Shown one piece after another: positions 26,261-34,045 of a DNA stretch of 64,000 nt; position 1 is the first letter of the stretch, and each line of letters begins with the position of its first letter. The DNA is from CAYLHS01 sp964383535 (GTDB lineage Bacteria; Actinomycetota; Acidimicrobiia; Spongiisociales; UBA4744), in the NCBI GenBank assembly GCA_964383535.1, contig CAYLHS010000002.1, positions 1 to 64,000 of the forward strand, written 5' to 3'. A model generated the notes under the pieces. The model made no database searches. It was given only the letters and a program-made list of their open reading frames with translations, and had not been told where the DNA came from. The translations under genes and the position numbers were made by a program.

Positions 26261-27526
26261 CTAGCTCGCTGAGGGGACTACGACCCGCCCAAAGAACAGC
26301 AGCGCCCCGGTCTCCGTATCGCGAAGCGCGAAGATGAACGGCCGGTCGATGTCGAGGGTCACGTCGACCATTGGTGCCGACGTCGCCCGCATGACGACTG
26401 CGGTCGCTGCCGCCGCCTCGGTCCCGTTCTCGTCGACGGCGATGTACGCCTCGTGAATCACCTCGTCGACGAGCAGCTTCTCTACGGTGGTCATGCCGGA
26501 GAAGTCGGCGCTGGTTGGATCAAACGCAGTCGGCATCCCGAGCGAGGTCAGCGCCGGCCTCAGCTGAGCCTGTGTACGGAAGGTGAACTTGGGAACCGTC
26601 AACCCCATGGAGGTGGACGACAGCCCGGATACCGCCTCGCTCAAGAGACCGGATCCGAGTTCCCGTTCCACGTCGGTGAACCGCCCTTCGTCGGGAACGA
26701 TCAGAAGCATCGCCAGCGTGTCACCGGAGTACGGAAGCTGAACCGCCTGCCAGCCATCTCCGTTTGCATAGTCGAATGAGGACGTCTGATGCATCATGGG
26801 CACCGTCAGTTCCGTCCCCGCGAGGGTCGTGAACGACCCGTCGGCGGTGTCGTTGGGATCGAACTGGTGTGCCCACGTGGCGTTTAGGTACACGGCGTTG
26901 ACGAGTACGAGCCGGGTCAGCTCGTTGAGAGCTCCCGCGGGGATGAGATCGGTGATCTTGTCATTGGTCCGGGACGCCACCCACTCGTTGATCTGAATCC
27001 GAGCTCTTTCGGCGCCGGTCTTGAAGTCGACCAGCCGCATCCCGGTCCCATAGTCCTCGGCAAGGAGATCGAGGAATGGTGCTTCGAACGTCAGCCCATC
27101 CTGACCCCACAGCGAGTTGGCGAAGCTCAGCTCAACCCGATCATCCCCGCTCTTGAAGCTCCTCGACTCGAGGATCTGGTCGAGCGCGTTCATCGCGGAG
27201 TGGAACGCGGGGTCTTCGAGGTCTATGTGCAGCACGGCGGCCATCTCAGCGGCCGTTACACCCCGAGCCCCCGCGTAGGTCATGGCGAGTGCGGTCATGA
27301 TGCTCGCCGGTGAGAACACGACGTTTCCGCTCCCGGTCGAGAGGACCGTGTACAGGTCGGTTCCGAACGACTCCATGCTCGAAGCAGCGTTCTCTACATC
27401 GCTGGAAGGCGCGTGCGCGGCGGCCCTCTGCGCGTCCGACATCGCCATCGCAACCGGCGGCTCAGCTGCACAGGCGCCCGCGATCAACATCCCTACGAGA
27501 CTCACTATGACGGCTTTGAAGGACAC
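26261..27526 (-). CDS. serpin (serine protease inhibitor family), secreted or lipid-anchored
   Basis: 421 residues. The N-terminal signal MSFKAVIVSLVGMLIAGACA carries a lipobox-like AGAC. The serpin body includes NVVFSPASIMTALAMTYAGA, FANSLW and VLVNAVYLNATW. The reactive-centre hinge DENGTEAAAATAVV is rich in small residues, as in inhibitory serpins. The C-terminal DRPFIFALRDTETGALLFFGRVVVP is canonical. Counting 17 residues from the conserved Glu puts P1-P1' at Thr-Ser. The frame is open to 28057, but GTG 27526 has GAGGAGG 5 nt upstream and begins the signal peptide. The target protease is unknown. Confidence 0.92.
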   Translation of the reverse strand: MSFKAVIVSLVGMLIAGACAAEPPVAMAMSDAQRAAAHAPSSDVENAASSMESFGTDLYTVLSTGSGNVVFSPASIMTALAMTYAGARGVTAAEMAAVLHIDLEDPAFHSAMNALDQILESRSFKSGDDRVELSFANSLWGQDGLTFEAPFLDLLAEDYGTGMRLVDFKTGAERARIQINEWVASRTNDKITDLIPAGALNELTRLVLVNAVYLNATWAHQFDPNDTADGSFTTLAGTELTVPMMHQTSSFDYANGDGWQAVQLPYSGDTLAMLLIVPDEGRFTDVERELGSGLLSEAVSGLSSTSMGLTVPKFTFRTQAQLRPALTSLGMPTAFDPTSADFSGMTTVEKLLVDEVIHEAYIAVDENGTEAAAATAVVMRATSAPMVDVTLDIDRPFIFALRDTETGALLFFGRVVVPSAS

Positions 27527-27595
27527 AGCAACCTCCTCGCCGCTTAGACGGCAACGACGCCGTGGAGGTTCCCGTGCAGCCGGGCTCCGCCCGGC

Positions 27596-27714
27596 GTACA
27601 TCGTATCTCGCACGCGACCTGATCGGGCCCACAGGCCTTGGCTGCGGCGCCAACCTCGGCGCGTTCCCCTGCCGCACCACCCGATACGAAGTACCAGTAC
27701 GGGATACTGCCCGG
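27596..27714 (-). repeat. MITE/REP-like intergenic element, copy B
   Basis: About 119 bp between the serpin start and the stop of the next gene. Left end GTACATCGTATCTCGCACGCGACC (27596-27619). Right end TACGAAGTAC at 27685-27694 and TACGGGATAC at 27698-27707. It matches copy A at 12877-13006 at both ends in the same relative order and spacing. The interior is poorly conserved between the copies. Confidence 0.5.
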
Positions 27715-27720
27715 CGAGTC

Positions 27721-28203
27721 TCAGTCGCCTCTGAGCGCGCTCAGTCCTCCTGCGATCACCAGCGCCGTGCCAACCAGGAGTACGAAGAATCCGAATCCCG
27801 CGCTCACGGCATACGCGGTTGGAATCAGTCCTCCGGCGTATGCCTGCGCCATCCCGGTTTGCAGCGTGTCGGCCGTGTCGAACGCATCGATCATCTTGAC
27901 CACTGTGTAGGCGAGCAACGCAGTGCCGATCACGGCGGTGGTCAATGAGGCGTTCTTGCTCATGGCCTTGGAGACGGGACCCATGAGCGCAAGCACGACG
28001 ACCACGACGAGGAGCACCACGAGCACGATCTGCGCCCACGTATCCAGCCCACCCCAAATGGTCGGAATGCCGGCCGGGAACGTGGGGTCGGCCTGGTGCA
28101 GGTTGGGAAGGAGCGATTCACCTGCCGTCCTGAGCGCTTTCATGAAGAGCCCGATGACGCCGATGATCACTCCTCCGAGTATGAACAGTCGACCGGTATG
28201 CAT
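27721..28203 (-). CDS. small polytopic membrane protein of unknown function
   Basis: 160 residues with four hydrophobic segments (about 7-22, 58-76, 90-106 and 130-156) and an extracytoplasmic stretch of about 30 residues after the first. No family recognised. ATG 28203 follows a strong GGAGGGAG ribosome-binding site. TAGTAT about 30 nt upstream is a candidate -10 box. A repeat element lies directly downstream of its stop. Confidence 0.65.
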   Translation of the reverse strand: MHTGRLFILGGVIIGVIGLFMKALRTAGESLLPNLHQADPTFPAGIPTIWGGLDTWAQIVLVVLLVVVVVLALMGPVSKAMSKNASLTTAVIGTALLAYTVVKMIDAFDTADTLQTGMAQAYAGGLIPTAYAVSAGFGFFVLLVGTALVIAGGLSALRGD

Positions 28204-28288
28204 GATCTCCCTCCACTCTGATCGCCTCCGATACTACGGACCAAAGCGGACGAGTGGAGTCTGTACGGGACTCGACCTTCGGAAAAGC

Positions 28289-28987
28289 TCAGTCGCCGCG
28301 ACCGAATCGAACGAGCCAGTCGGCGACGAGACGGCCGTCGATTTGGCGATCAAGCGTCGCCAAGGCGGCGTCCACGGCAGCGTCACCGACCCGTTCCCGG
28401 CGAAGGGGCAAAGATGCCCTCGAGAAGTCGGCCGTGAACTCGGGGTGTCCCTGGATCCCGATCATGTGACCTTCGACGCCGAACATCCATACCGGGCAGT
28501 GGTCGCTCGAAGCCAGCAGGCGGGCTCCTGGCGGCAGCTCGTCGACCTGGTCCTGATGGCTCATTACGAGGTTCAGCTCCGTCCTGGCGGGCCGCATCCA
28601 CGCCGTCTGCTCGACGATTCGGCCCGTGTGGACACCCACACCCCACCCTCGGGAGGACTTTGCGACATGCCCTCCGAGCGCCTGGGCAAGCATCTGGTGT
28701 CCGAAACACACTCCGGCAAACCGATGCCCGCCCTCAAAGAGATCCACGATGAGGCGCTCGAGTCGCCGGCCGGGTTCGCCGTCCTCGTATACGGAGGCCT
28801 TGGAACCGGCGGACATCCACATGTCGCACTCCCCCAGGGAGGAGGGTTCGTCTCCCGCCGTGAGGTCATAGAACCGAAGTGTCACGTCCTGGTCGGCAAA
28901 CAGGTCTTCGAACATCTTCGGATAGTCACCCGTCGCAGGGAGGAGGAAGTCCGGAATGTGATCGGGAAGCAGTATGCCGATGTCCAT
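28289..28987 (-). CDS. class I glutamine amidotransferase domain protein
   Basis: 232 residues, a stand-alone GATase1 domain. The nucleophile motif GVCFGHQML (Cys at about 94) and the late His-Glu pair IQGHPEF are intact. Stand-alone members of this type resemble GMP-synthase-like or gamma-glutamyl hydrolase-like enzymes; the acceptor is not readable. ATG 28987 has TAGACT (28998-29003, minus) 10 nt upstream, giving a leader of only a few bases at most. It is divergent from the aromatic operon leader. Confidence 0.85.
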   Translation of the reverse strand: MDIGILLPDHIPDFLLPATGDYPKMFEDLFADQDVTLRFYDLTAGDEPSSLGECDMWMSAGSKASVYEDGEPGRRLERLIVDLFEGGHRFAGVCFGHQMLAQALGGHVAKSSRGWGVGVHTGRIVEQTAWMRPARTELNLVMSHQDQVDELPPGARLLASSDHCPVWMFGVEGHMIGIQGHPEFTADFSRASLPLRRERVGDAAVDAALATLDRQIDGRLVADWLVRFGRGD

Positions 28988-29014
28988 GAGCTGCCGAAGT
29001 CTACGCCATACTGC

Positions 29015-29043
29015 TTGGCCTGAAGCCCATGAGCCGCTACGCT
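29015..29043 (+). promoter_or_regulatory. promoter of the aromatic amino acid operon
   Basis: TTGGCC (29015-29020), 17-bp spacer, TACGCT (29038-29043), followed by 8 nt and then the ATG of the leader peptide. Transcription is expected to start at or within a base or two of that ATG, making the leader ORF leaderless. Confidence 0.65.
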
Positions 29044-29051
29044 GTCCTGCG

Positions 29052-29120
29052 ATGAGAGACCGCTTCTTCTTTGCGTACTTTTATGCCGGGGCCGAGGCCC
29101 GGGCCGAGGGGACGCGCTAA
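29052..29120 (+). CDS. Phe/Tyr-rich attenuator leader peptide
   Basis: 22-residue peptide. Residues 5-11 are FFFAYFY: four Phe and two Tyr in seven codons, encoded by TTC TTC TTT GCG TAC TTT TAT. It begins 8 nt after a -10 box, ends with TAA at 29118, and is followed 24 nt later by a strong hairpin and then by the DAHP synthase gene. This is the architecture of a ribosome-mediated attenuator. Scarcity of charged tRNA-Phe or tRNA-Tyr would stall the ribosome and free the region behind it. The codon content matches the end products of the three downstream genes. Confidence 0.8.
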   Translation: MRDRFFFAYFYAGAEARAEGTR

Positions 29121-29168
29121 GACGTAGCAGCAAGACACCCTGAGACCCGGAGCCGGAGGCTCCGGGTT
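29096..29168 (+). terminator. attenuator: terminator hairpin with competing antiterminator
   Basis: Terminator stem ACCCGGAGCC (29145-29154) with GGCTCCGGGT (29158-29167): ten perfect base pairs and a three-base loop, followed by the moderately T-rich TCTTCGCGTTC. The segment GGCCCGGG (29096-29103) inside the leader ORF can pair with CCCGGAGCC (29146-29154), leaving one bulged A. That pairing would prevent the terminator. The two structures are mutually exclusive by inspection; energies were not computed. Confidence 0.7.
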
Positions 29169-29214
29169 CTTCGCGTTCCCGGCGCCACCGGTCCCAAGAG
29201 AGGACCGAGACACC

Positions 29215-30279
29215 ATGGATCCCATACGCCACCGCACCGAGACGGCGTCCGTCGTGACGGTCGGTACCGTCAACTTCGGGGATGGCTCCTATCCCGTGAT
29301 CGCCGGCCCCTGTGCGGTCGAAAGCGAGTCGCAGCTGATGGCCGCCGCGAGGATCGTGGCCGGAGCCGGAGCTTCGATGCTTCGGGGAGGCGCCTACAAG
29401 CCTCGTACTTCTCCCTACTCGTTCCAGGGTCTGGGCCGCGAGGGTCTACGCCTGTTGCACGCTGCAGGCCAAGCGACGGGTCTGCCAACGATCGCCGAGG
29501 TGATGGAACCGGGAGAGGTCGAGATCGCAGCGGCGCACCTCGACATGCTTCAAGTCGGATCGCGCAACATGCAGAACGTGCCGCTCCTACGGGAACTCGG
29601 GAAGACCGGCAGTCCGGTGCTTCTCAAACGAGGCTTCGCCGCGACGATCGACGAGTGGCTGCTGGCGGCGGAGCACATCCTCAATGCAGGGAACTCTCAG
29701 ATTGTGCTCTGCGAACGGGGCATTCGGACGTTCGAAACACAGACGAGAAACACGCTCGATATCAGCGCCGTTCCAGTGGCAAAAGCACTCGGTGGTCTGC
29801 CGGTGATCGTCGATCCGAGTCACGCAGCAGGACGCCGGGACCTCATCACCCCTCTGGCCCTCGCAGGGAGGGCCGTCGGAGCGGACGGCATGATGGTCGA
29901 GGTTCACCCCGACCCGGATTCGGCGCTCTCGGATGGCCCACAGCAACTCGATGGTCGCCAGTTCGCATCGCTCATGGACGCACTCGACATCCACTCGCGC
30001 AGAGAAGAGATCGACCGCATCGACCATCGCATCATCCACCTGCTTGCGCGTCGACTTGAGACATCCCTCGAGATCGGGCGAGCAAAGACGGCCAGAGGAC
30101 TCCCGTTGCACAGCCCCGCACGCGAGGAGACGATTCTGGACATCGTGGGAGGCGAGGCCGCTCGCGCGGGGCTCGATCCTCGCGTGGTGCGAGCCATGTA
30201 CGAGTCTCTTCTGACGGAGTCACGAAGTGCACAGCACCGGACGGCGTTGACGGCGGTACAGGGTGGAATCGGTGGATGA
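29215..30279 (+). CDS. DAHP synthase fused to a C-terminal chorismate mutase
   Basis: 354 residues. The DAHP synthase part (about 20-255, AroA-I-beta/KDOPS-like type) has VIAGPCAVESE, MLRGGAYKPRTSPYSFQG, VLLKRGFAATIDEWL, VLCERGIRTFE and IVDPSHAAGRR. The AroQ-type chorismate mutase (about 265-345) has RREEIDRIDHRIIHLLARR. It condenses PEP with erythrose-4-phosphate and converts chorismate to prephenate. A mutase domain on a DAHP synthase often mediates feedback inhibition. The ATG follows GAGAGGA. First of three overlapping genes behind the attenuator. Confidence 0.95.
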   Translation: MDPIRHRTETASVVTVGTVNFGDGSYPVIAGPCAVESESQLMAAARIVAGAGASMLRGGAYKPRTSPYSFQGLGREGLRLLHAAGQATGLPTIAEVMEPGEVEIAAAHLDMLQVGSRNMQNVPLLRELGKTGSPVLLKRGFAATIDEWLLAAEHILNAGNSQIVLCERGIRTFETQTRNTLDISAVPVAKALGGLPVIVDPSHAAGRRDLITPLALAGRAVGADGMMVEVHPDPDSALSDGPQQLDGRQFASLMDALDIHSRREEIDRIDHRIIHLLARRLETSLEIGRAKTARGLPLHSPAREETILDIVGGEAARAGLDPRVVRAMYESLLTESRSAQHRTALTAVQGGIGG

Positions 30280-31315
30280 TCGGCATGCCGGCATACTCGG
30301 CACCGGCTTGATCGGGGCGTCGATCGGGCTTTCGCTGAGTCGACTCGGATGGAATGTCATCGGCTGGGACGAGGATCCCCTTGCGTTGTCGATCGCCCTA
30401 TCACGCGGAGCCGTCTCGTCGGCGGCCACATCCCACGACGACCTGACGTCTCGCGAACTCGATCTGTTGGTCATAGCAACGCCGCCCAAGGTCACCCCGC
30501 AGATCCTCAGGGGACTCACGACCGAGGCACTCGTCACCGACGTCACCGGGATCAAGACGGACGTGATCGTTGCCGGCGCCGGTCTGACCCGGTTCGTGTC
30601 GAGCCACCCGATGGCCGGCAGAGAGGTGAGCGGGCCAGAGGCAGCGGACGCATCTCTCTTCAACGGAGCCGCGTGGATCATCGTCACCGATGGAGCCTCC
30701 GAGACGGATATCACTGCGCTCGAACGAATCGTTCGACTCCTCGGCGCCCACCCGGAGCGCATGGACGCCGAGCGCCACGACCGGGTCGTGACCGCCATCA
30801 GTCATTTGCCTCAGATCCTTGCCTCCACACTGATCACGGAAGCGACACGGACGGTGCCCGACCTTTCGCTGATCGGAGGCAGCTTCCGCGATCTCACCCG
30901 AGTCGCCGCATCTGATCCGGTCCTGTGGTCCGACCTGTTGGACACCAACCGGGACCTCGTGGTCGAGATGCTCGCCGCCTTCGAAAAGCGCCTCGCTGGC
31001 ATGTCGAGTCTTCTCGAGGCACGTCGAAAAGACGACCTGTTCGACTCACTCTCAGAGTCCGCGAGGCTTCACCGCGAACTCCACGCGCCGGTCGGTCTCG
31101 TCGAGGTCGCGCTCCCGGACCGACCAGGCGAACTCGCTGCCGTCGGGCGCGCGCTGGACCACGCCCGCGTCGACGTACGAGATCTCCAGCTCCGCCATGC
31201 CCCCTATGGGGGAGGTGGCCTGCTGCGAGTCTTCGTACACAACGCGGACCTCCCGACGCTGAGCGCGGCACTCGCCGCAGAAGGGCTGACCGTCACCAGA
31301 GAGGAGAAACGATGA
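30263..31315 (+). CDS. tyrA: prephenate dehydrogenase with C-terminal ACT domain
   Basis: 350 residues. The Rossmann motif GILGTGLIGASIGLSL (about 10-25), the substrate block SSHPMAGREVSG and the ISHLPQ motif with the conserved His identify TyrA. The last 70 residues (VEVALPDRPGELAAVGRAL) are an ACT domain, a usual site for tyrosine inhibition. It oxidises prephenate to 4-hydroxyphenylpyruvate. The GTG start overlaps the preceding gene by 17 bp (GTG 30272 is an alternative), so translation is coupled. Confidence 0.94.
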   Translation: MESVDDRHAGILGTGLIGASIGLSLSRLGWNVIGWDEDPLALSIALSRGAVSSAATSHDDLTSRELDLLVIATPPKVTPQILRGLTTEALVTDVTGIKTDVIVAGAGLTRFVSSHPMAGREVSGPEAADASLFNGAAWIIVTDGASETDITALERIVRLLGAHPERMDAERHDRVVTAISHLPQILASTLITEATRTVPDLSLIGGSFRDLTRVAASDPVLWSDLLDTNRDLVVEMLAAFEKRLAGMSSLLEARRKDDLFDSLSESARLHRELHAPVGLVEVALPDRPGELAAVGRALDHARVDVRDLQLRHAPYGGGGLLRVFVHNADLPTLSAALAAEGLTVTREEKR

Positions 31316-32121
31316 GGATCGGCTATCAGGGTGAGGAGCATTCGTACAGCCACCAGGTCGTGTCAGAACTGTTCCCAGGTGCCGAGACGCGAGGACTGAC
31401 GAGCTTCCCCAGCGTGTTCGCCGCACTGGCCGACGGCTCCGTGGACCGGCTGGTGGTTCCCATCGAGAACTCGACCACAGGGAGCATTCTCGAGGTGCTC
31501 GATCGCCTCGCTGTATCCAACGCCTCCATCGTGGCGGAGTACTACGGGCATGTGCGCCACGCGCTCATTGGACGACCAGGAGCGACCACGGAGACGATCC
31601 GACGCGTCCTGTCGCATCCGGAGGCGCTCGCACAGGCCAGAGAGACACTGGCGATCAACGGGTGGGAACCTGTCCCCGTTCCAGACACGGCCGGCGCCGT
31701 GCGGATCATCGCGGAGGGGGGAGACCCCGCCCAGGCCGCCCTCGCCCCACCCGCTTCGCGAGAGCGGTACGGGCTGGAGATTCTCATGTCGGATGTCGTG
31801 GACCGCGCCCACAACGCGACCCGGTTCGTGGTACTCGCGCCGGATTCCTGCGAACCGGTCATTGATGCGGACAAGACCTCGATCTGCTTCGCAACATCGC
31901 ACACGCCGGGAGCACTGGCCCTCGTCCTCACCGAGCTCGGCCTGCGGGGCGCGAACCTCACCCGAATCGAGTCGAGGCCGGGCGACACTGCCTGGACGTA
32001 CCGGTTCTTCGTCGACCTCCTTCATGCTCCAGGACCTGAAGGCGTCGAACGGGTCCTCCAGCCTCCGCCGGCATCCATGCACGAACTCACCGTGCTCGGA
32101 TCGTATCGAGCCGTTCGCTAG
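31312..32121 (+). CDS. pheA: prephenate dehydratase with C-terminal ACT domain
   Basis: 269 residues. MRIGYQGEEHSYSHQ, VPIENSTTGSI and NATRFVVLAP (the conserved T-R-F motif) mark the dehydratase domain (1-180). The ACT domain (about 185-269) has TPGALALVLTELGLRGANLTRIESRP, carrying the Phe-binding ESRP block. It converts prephenate to phenylpyruvate and is normally inhibited by Phe. ATG overlaps the tyrA stop (ATGA). Last gene of the aromatic operon. Confidence 0.95.
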   Translation: MRIGYQGEEHSYSHQVVSELFPGAETRGLTSFPSVFAALADGSVDRLVVPIENSTTGSILEVLDRLAVSNASIVAEYYGHVRHALIGRPGATTETIRRVLSHPEALAQARETLAINGWEPVPVPDTAGAVRIIAEGGDPAQAALAPPASRERYGLEILMSDVVDRAHNATRFVVLAPDSCEPVIDADKTSICFATSHTPGALALVLTELGLRGANLTRIESRPGDTAWTYRFFVDLLHAPGPEGVERVLQPPPASMHELTVLGSYRAVR

Positions 32122-32129
32122 ACCAGTCA

Positions 32130-32166
32130 ATCCTTATTGCCTCAATCATCGTTGAGGTATTAGGAT
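32130..32166. promoter_or_regulatory. inverted-repeat operator and leaderless promoter of the ars genes
   Basis: Near-perfect inverted repeat: ATCCTTATTGCCTCAA (32130-32145) and TTGAGGTATTAGGAT (32152-32166), with a 6-nt centre. It contains a candidate -35 TTGCCT (32137-32142) and -10 TAGGAT (32161-32166). The -10 is followed by 7 nt and ATG 32174. Binding by the downstream ArsR-type protein would block RNA polymerase directly. Autoregulation is inferred. Confidence 0.65.
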
Positions 32167-32173
32167 CGAGTGG

Positions 32174-32824
32174 ATGGATATCGAGTCGAGAGCGAAACGG
32201 CACGCAGCGTTGGGCGACCCGATTCGACTTGCCCTCGTCGACGACCTGTCCACCTCGGATCGCACTCCCGGCGAGCTGTCGCAGCGCCATGGTGTGCCAT
32301 CCAACCTCCTCGCGCACCATCTCGACGTTCTCGAGAAGGCAGCGTTGGTCGTTCGACTGTCGTCATCGGGCGATGCTCGGCGCCGGTATGTCCACCTCAA
32401 GCACGAAGCACTCACCGGGCTCGGCGTTTCGTTTCCGGCTCCGGACGGTCCAGTGCTCTTCATCTGCACGCACAACTCCGCCAGATCGCAACTCGCGGCA
32501 GCCGTGTGGTCGGAGAGCCTCAGTGAACCAGCATCGAGTGCCGGCACTCACCCTGCAGAGAGGATCCATCCCGGCGCCGTGGAAGCAGCAGCCCGAGCAG
32601 GCTTGGACATCAGCGGCGGACGACCACGGTCGATCGACGAGATCGAGCTTCAGCAGTCACTCGTGATCACGGTCTGTGACCGGGCGCACGAGGAACTGAC
32701 CCCGGAGGCAACGTGGTGGCACTGGTCGACGCCCGATCCGGTCGACCTGGCCACACCGGAGGCATTCGATGGTGCGCTCGCTGCACTCCGAGACAGAATC
32801 GAAACCCTTGGGAGGACTCGATGA
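32174..32824 (+). CDS. ArsR-type HTH regulator fused to a low-molecular-weight phosphatase/arsenate reductase domain
   Basis: 216 residues. The winged-helix domain (about 1-80) has ALGDPIRLALVDDL and GVPSNLLAHHLDVLEKAALV. The second domain (about 92-212) has the P-loop ICTHNSARSQLAAAVW (C-x5-R) and a late WHWSTPDP Asp loop typical of LMW-PTP/ArsC folds. It may couple sensing of arsenic (or phosphate-like anions) to gene control. I see no Cys cluster in the HTH part for As(III) binding, so how it senses is open. ATG 32174 is at the predicted transcription start. It overlaps arsC by 4 bp. Confidence 0.87.
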   Translation: MDIESRAKRHAALGDPIRLALVDDLSTSDRTPGELSQRHGVPSNLLAHHLDVLEKAALVVRLSSSGDARRRYVHLKHEALTGLGVSFPAPDGPVLFICTHNSARSQLAAAVWSESLSEPASSAGTHPAERIHPGAVEAAARAGLDISGGRPRSIDEIELQQSLVITVCDRAHEELTPEATWWHWSTPDPVDLATPEAFDGALAALRDRIETLGRTR

Positions 32825-33444
32825 CCACCGACGTCATTCGCCAGATCACCGACCGTATCGCACCGGACTACGAGCAGATCTTTCCTCGGGAGATCACCCA
32901 GCGAATCGTCGCCGAGTCGCTGAGCACGTTGAAGGAGCAAGCGACCATCACCGCATGGCTCCCGACCTTCGCTGAGCGATTCGCTCGAGATCGGCTGCGC
33001 GCGCTCGCAAAGGCCGAGCATCTCGTCGACGACGAACGCCCCGCCGTGCTCTTTCTCTGCGTGCACAATGCAGGCAGATCGCAGATGGCGGCCGGCCTGC
33101 TCCGACACCTCTCAGGCGGGGCAATCGCGGTGTTCTCAGGTGGTTCCGAGCCTGCCTCCGAGATCAACTCGGTTGCCGTGCAGGCCATGGCCGAGATCGG
33201 CATCGATATCACGAGCGAATTCCCCAAGCCGTGGACCAACGAGGTCGTCGGTGCCGTCGATGTCGTCGTGTCGATGGGGTGCGGTGACGCCTGCCCCATA
33301 CTCCCGGGAAAGCGCTACCTCGACTGGGAACTGGAGGATCCTGCCGGCAAGACCATCGAGGTCGTACGGCGGGTTCGTGACGAGATCGCGCGACGTATCA
33401 GGGGCCTCGTCACTGAACTCGGCGTCGAACCGCGGACTGTCTGA
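32821..33444 (+). CDS. arsC: arsenate reductase (LMW-PTP fold) with N-terminal three-helix domain
   Basis: 207 residues. The N-terminal helical domain (about 1-70; IFPREITQRIVAESL) is seen in actinobacterial ArsC proteins. The catalytic domain (about 75-205) has LCVHNAGRSQMAAGLL, then VVSMGCGDACPILPGKRYLDWELEDP. The NAGRSQ loop and late Cys pair fit arsenate reductases using mycothiol/mycoredoxin or thioredoxin. No arsenite efflux gene (Acr3/ArsB) lies next to it. ATG 32821 overlaps the preceding stop (ATGA). Confidence 0.9.
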   Translation: MTTDVIRQITDRIAPDYEQIFPREITQRIVAESLSTLKEQATITAWLPTFAERFARDRLRALAKAEHLVDDERPAVLFLCVHNAGRSQMAAGLLRHLSGGAIAVFSGGSEPASEINSVAVQAMAEIGIDITSEFPKPWTNEVVGAVDVVVSMGCGDACPILPGKRYLDWELEDPAGKTIEVVRRVRDEIARRIRGLVTELGVEPRTV

Positions 33445-33497
33445 TTCACCCTGGTCATCGCCGGTGATCTCACGTAGAGTGACATCAGGGAGGGAAC

Positions 33498-33908
33498 ATG
33501 GCGACCACGAGAGCGTCGGACCGAAGCGGCTATGTCGCAGCGATCATCGTCAACGCGGCGCTGATCTACCTGCTCAGCAACCTCCTCGAGTGGAACCTCC
33601 TGCCGTTCCTCACAAACGACTTCGTGACGGTCAGGGGGTTGATCCGGCTCTCGCTGATCGTGGCAATCGTCTTCAACGCGGTCTTCCTGACCTTCGACGT
33701 CCCATGGTTCAGATCCACGGGACGTATCGTGATGAGTGGGCTCAGTCTTGTCGTCTCGGTGGCCCTGTACCGGACGTTTCCTTTTGACTTCTCACCGTAC
33801 AGTTTCGACTGGTCGACCATCGTGAAGGTGCTCGTCGCGATCGCAATCGGCGGATCGGCGATCGCGATCCTCGCCGAGCTGGTGAAGCTCGTACGCGGGA
33901 ACAGGTAG
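33498..33908 (+). CDS. small polytopic membrane protein of unknown function
   Basis: 136 residues, four hydrophobic segments (about 13-30, 45-65, 77-93 and 108-128). No family recognised. It has its own promoter-like TAGAGT (33475-33480) and a GGGAGGGAAC ribosome-binding site before ATG 33498. It therefore need not belong to the ars operon that ends 53 bp upstream. The 137-bp gap to modC holds nothing I can name. Confidence 0.6.
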   Translation: MATTRASDRSGYVAAIIVNAALIYLLSNLLEWNLLPFLTNDFVTVRGLIRLSLIVAIVFNAVFLTFDVPWFRSTGRIVMSGLSLVVSVALYRTFPFDFSPYSFDWSTIVKVLVAIAIGGSAIAILAELVKLVRGNR

Positions 33909-34045
33909 CCAAGCCTGAGCCTCGGCTGTTGGGATCTTCATTGGTGTGAACGGCTCTTCCATCTCCCGCTCCACCGCATACACCCTCAACATCGGGCTCC
34001 GCCCTGCTGTGGGAAATGGGAGCAGAGGCTCACCTCACGAGCCCT

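Noticed and set aside
24868..26337. 489-codon plus-strand frame over the second ClC and CREST genes
   Set aside because: Out-of-frame Arg-rich translation of two genes with clear family motifs.
27527..28057. N-terminal extension of the serpin frame
   Set aside because: The extension overlaps another gene and a repeat element; the signal peptide and ribosome-binding site define the start at 27526.
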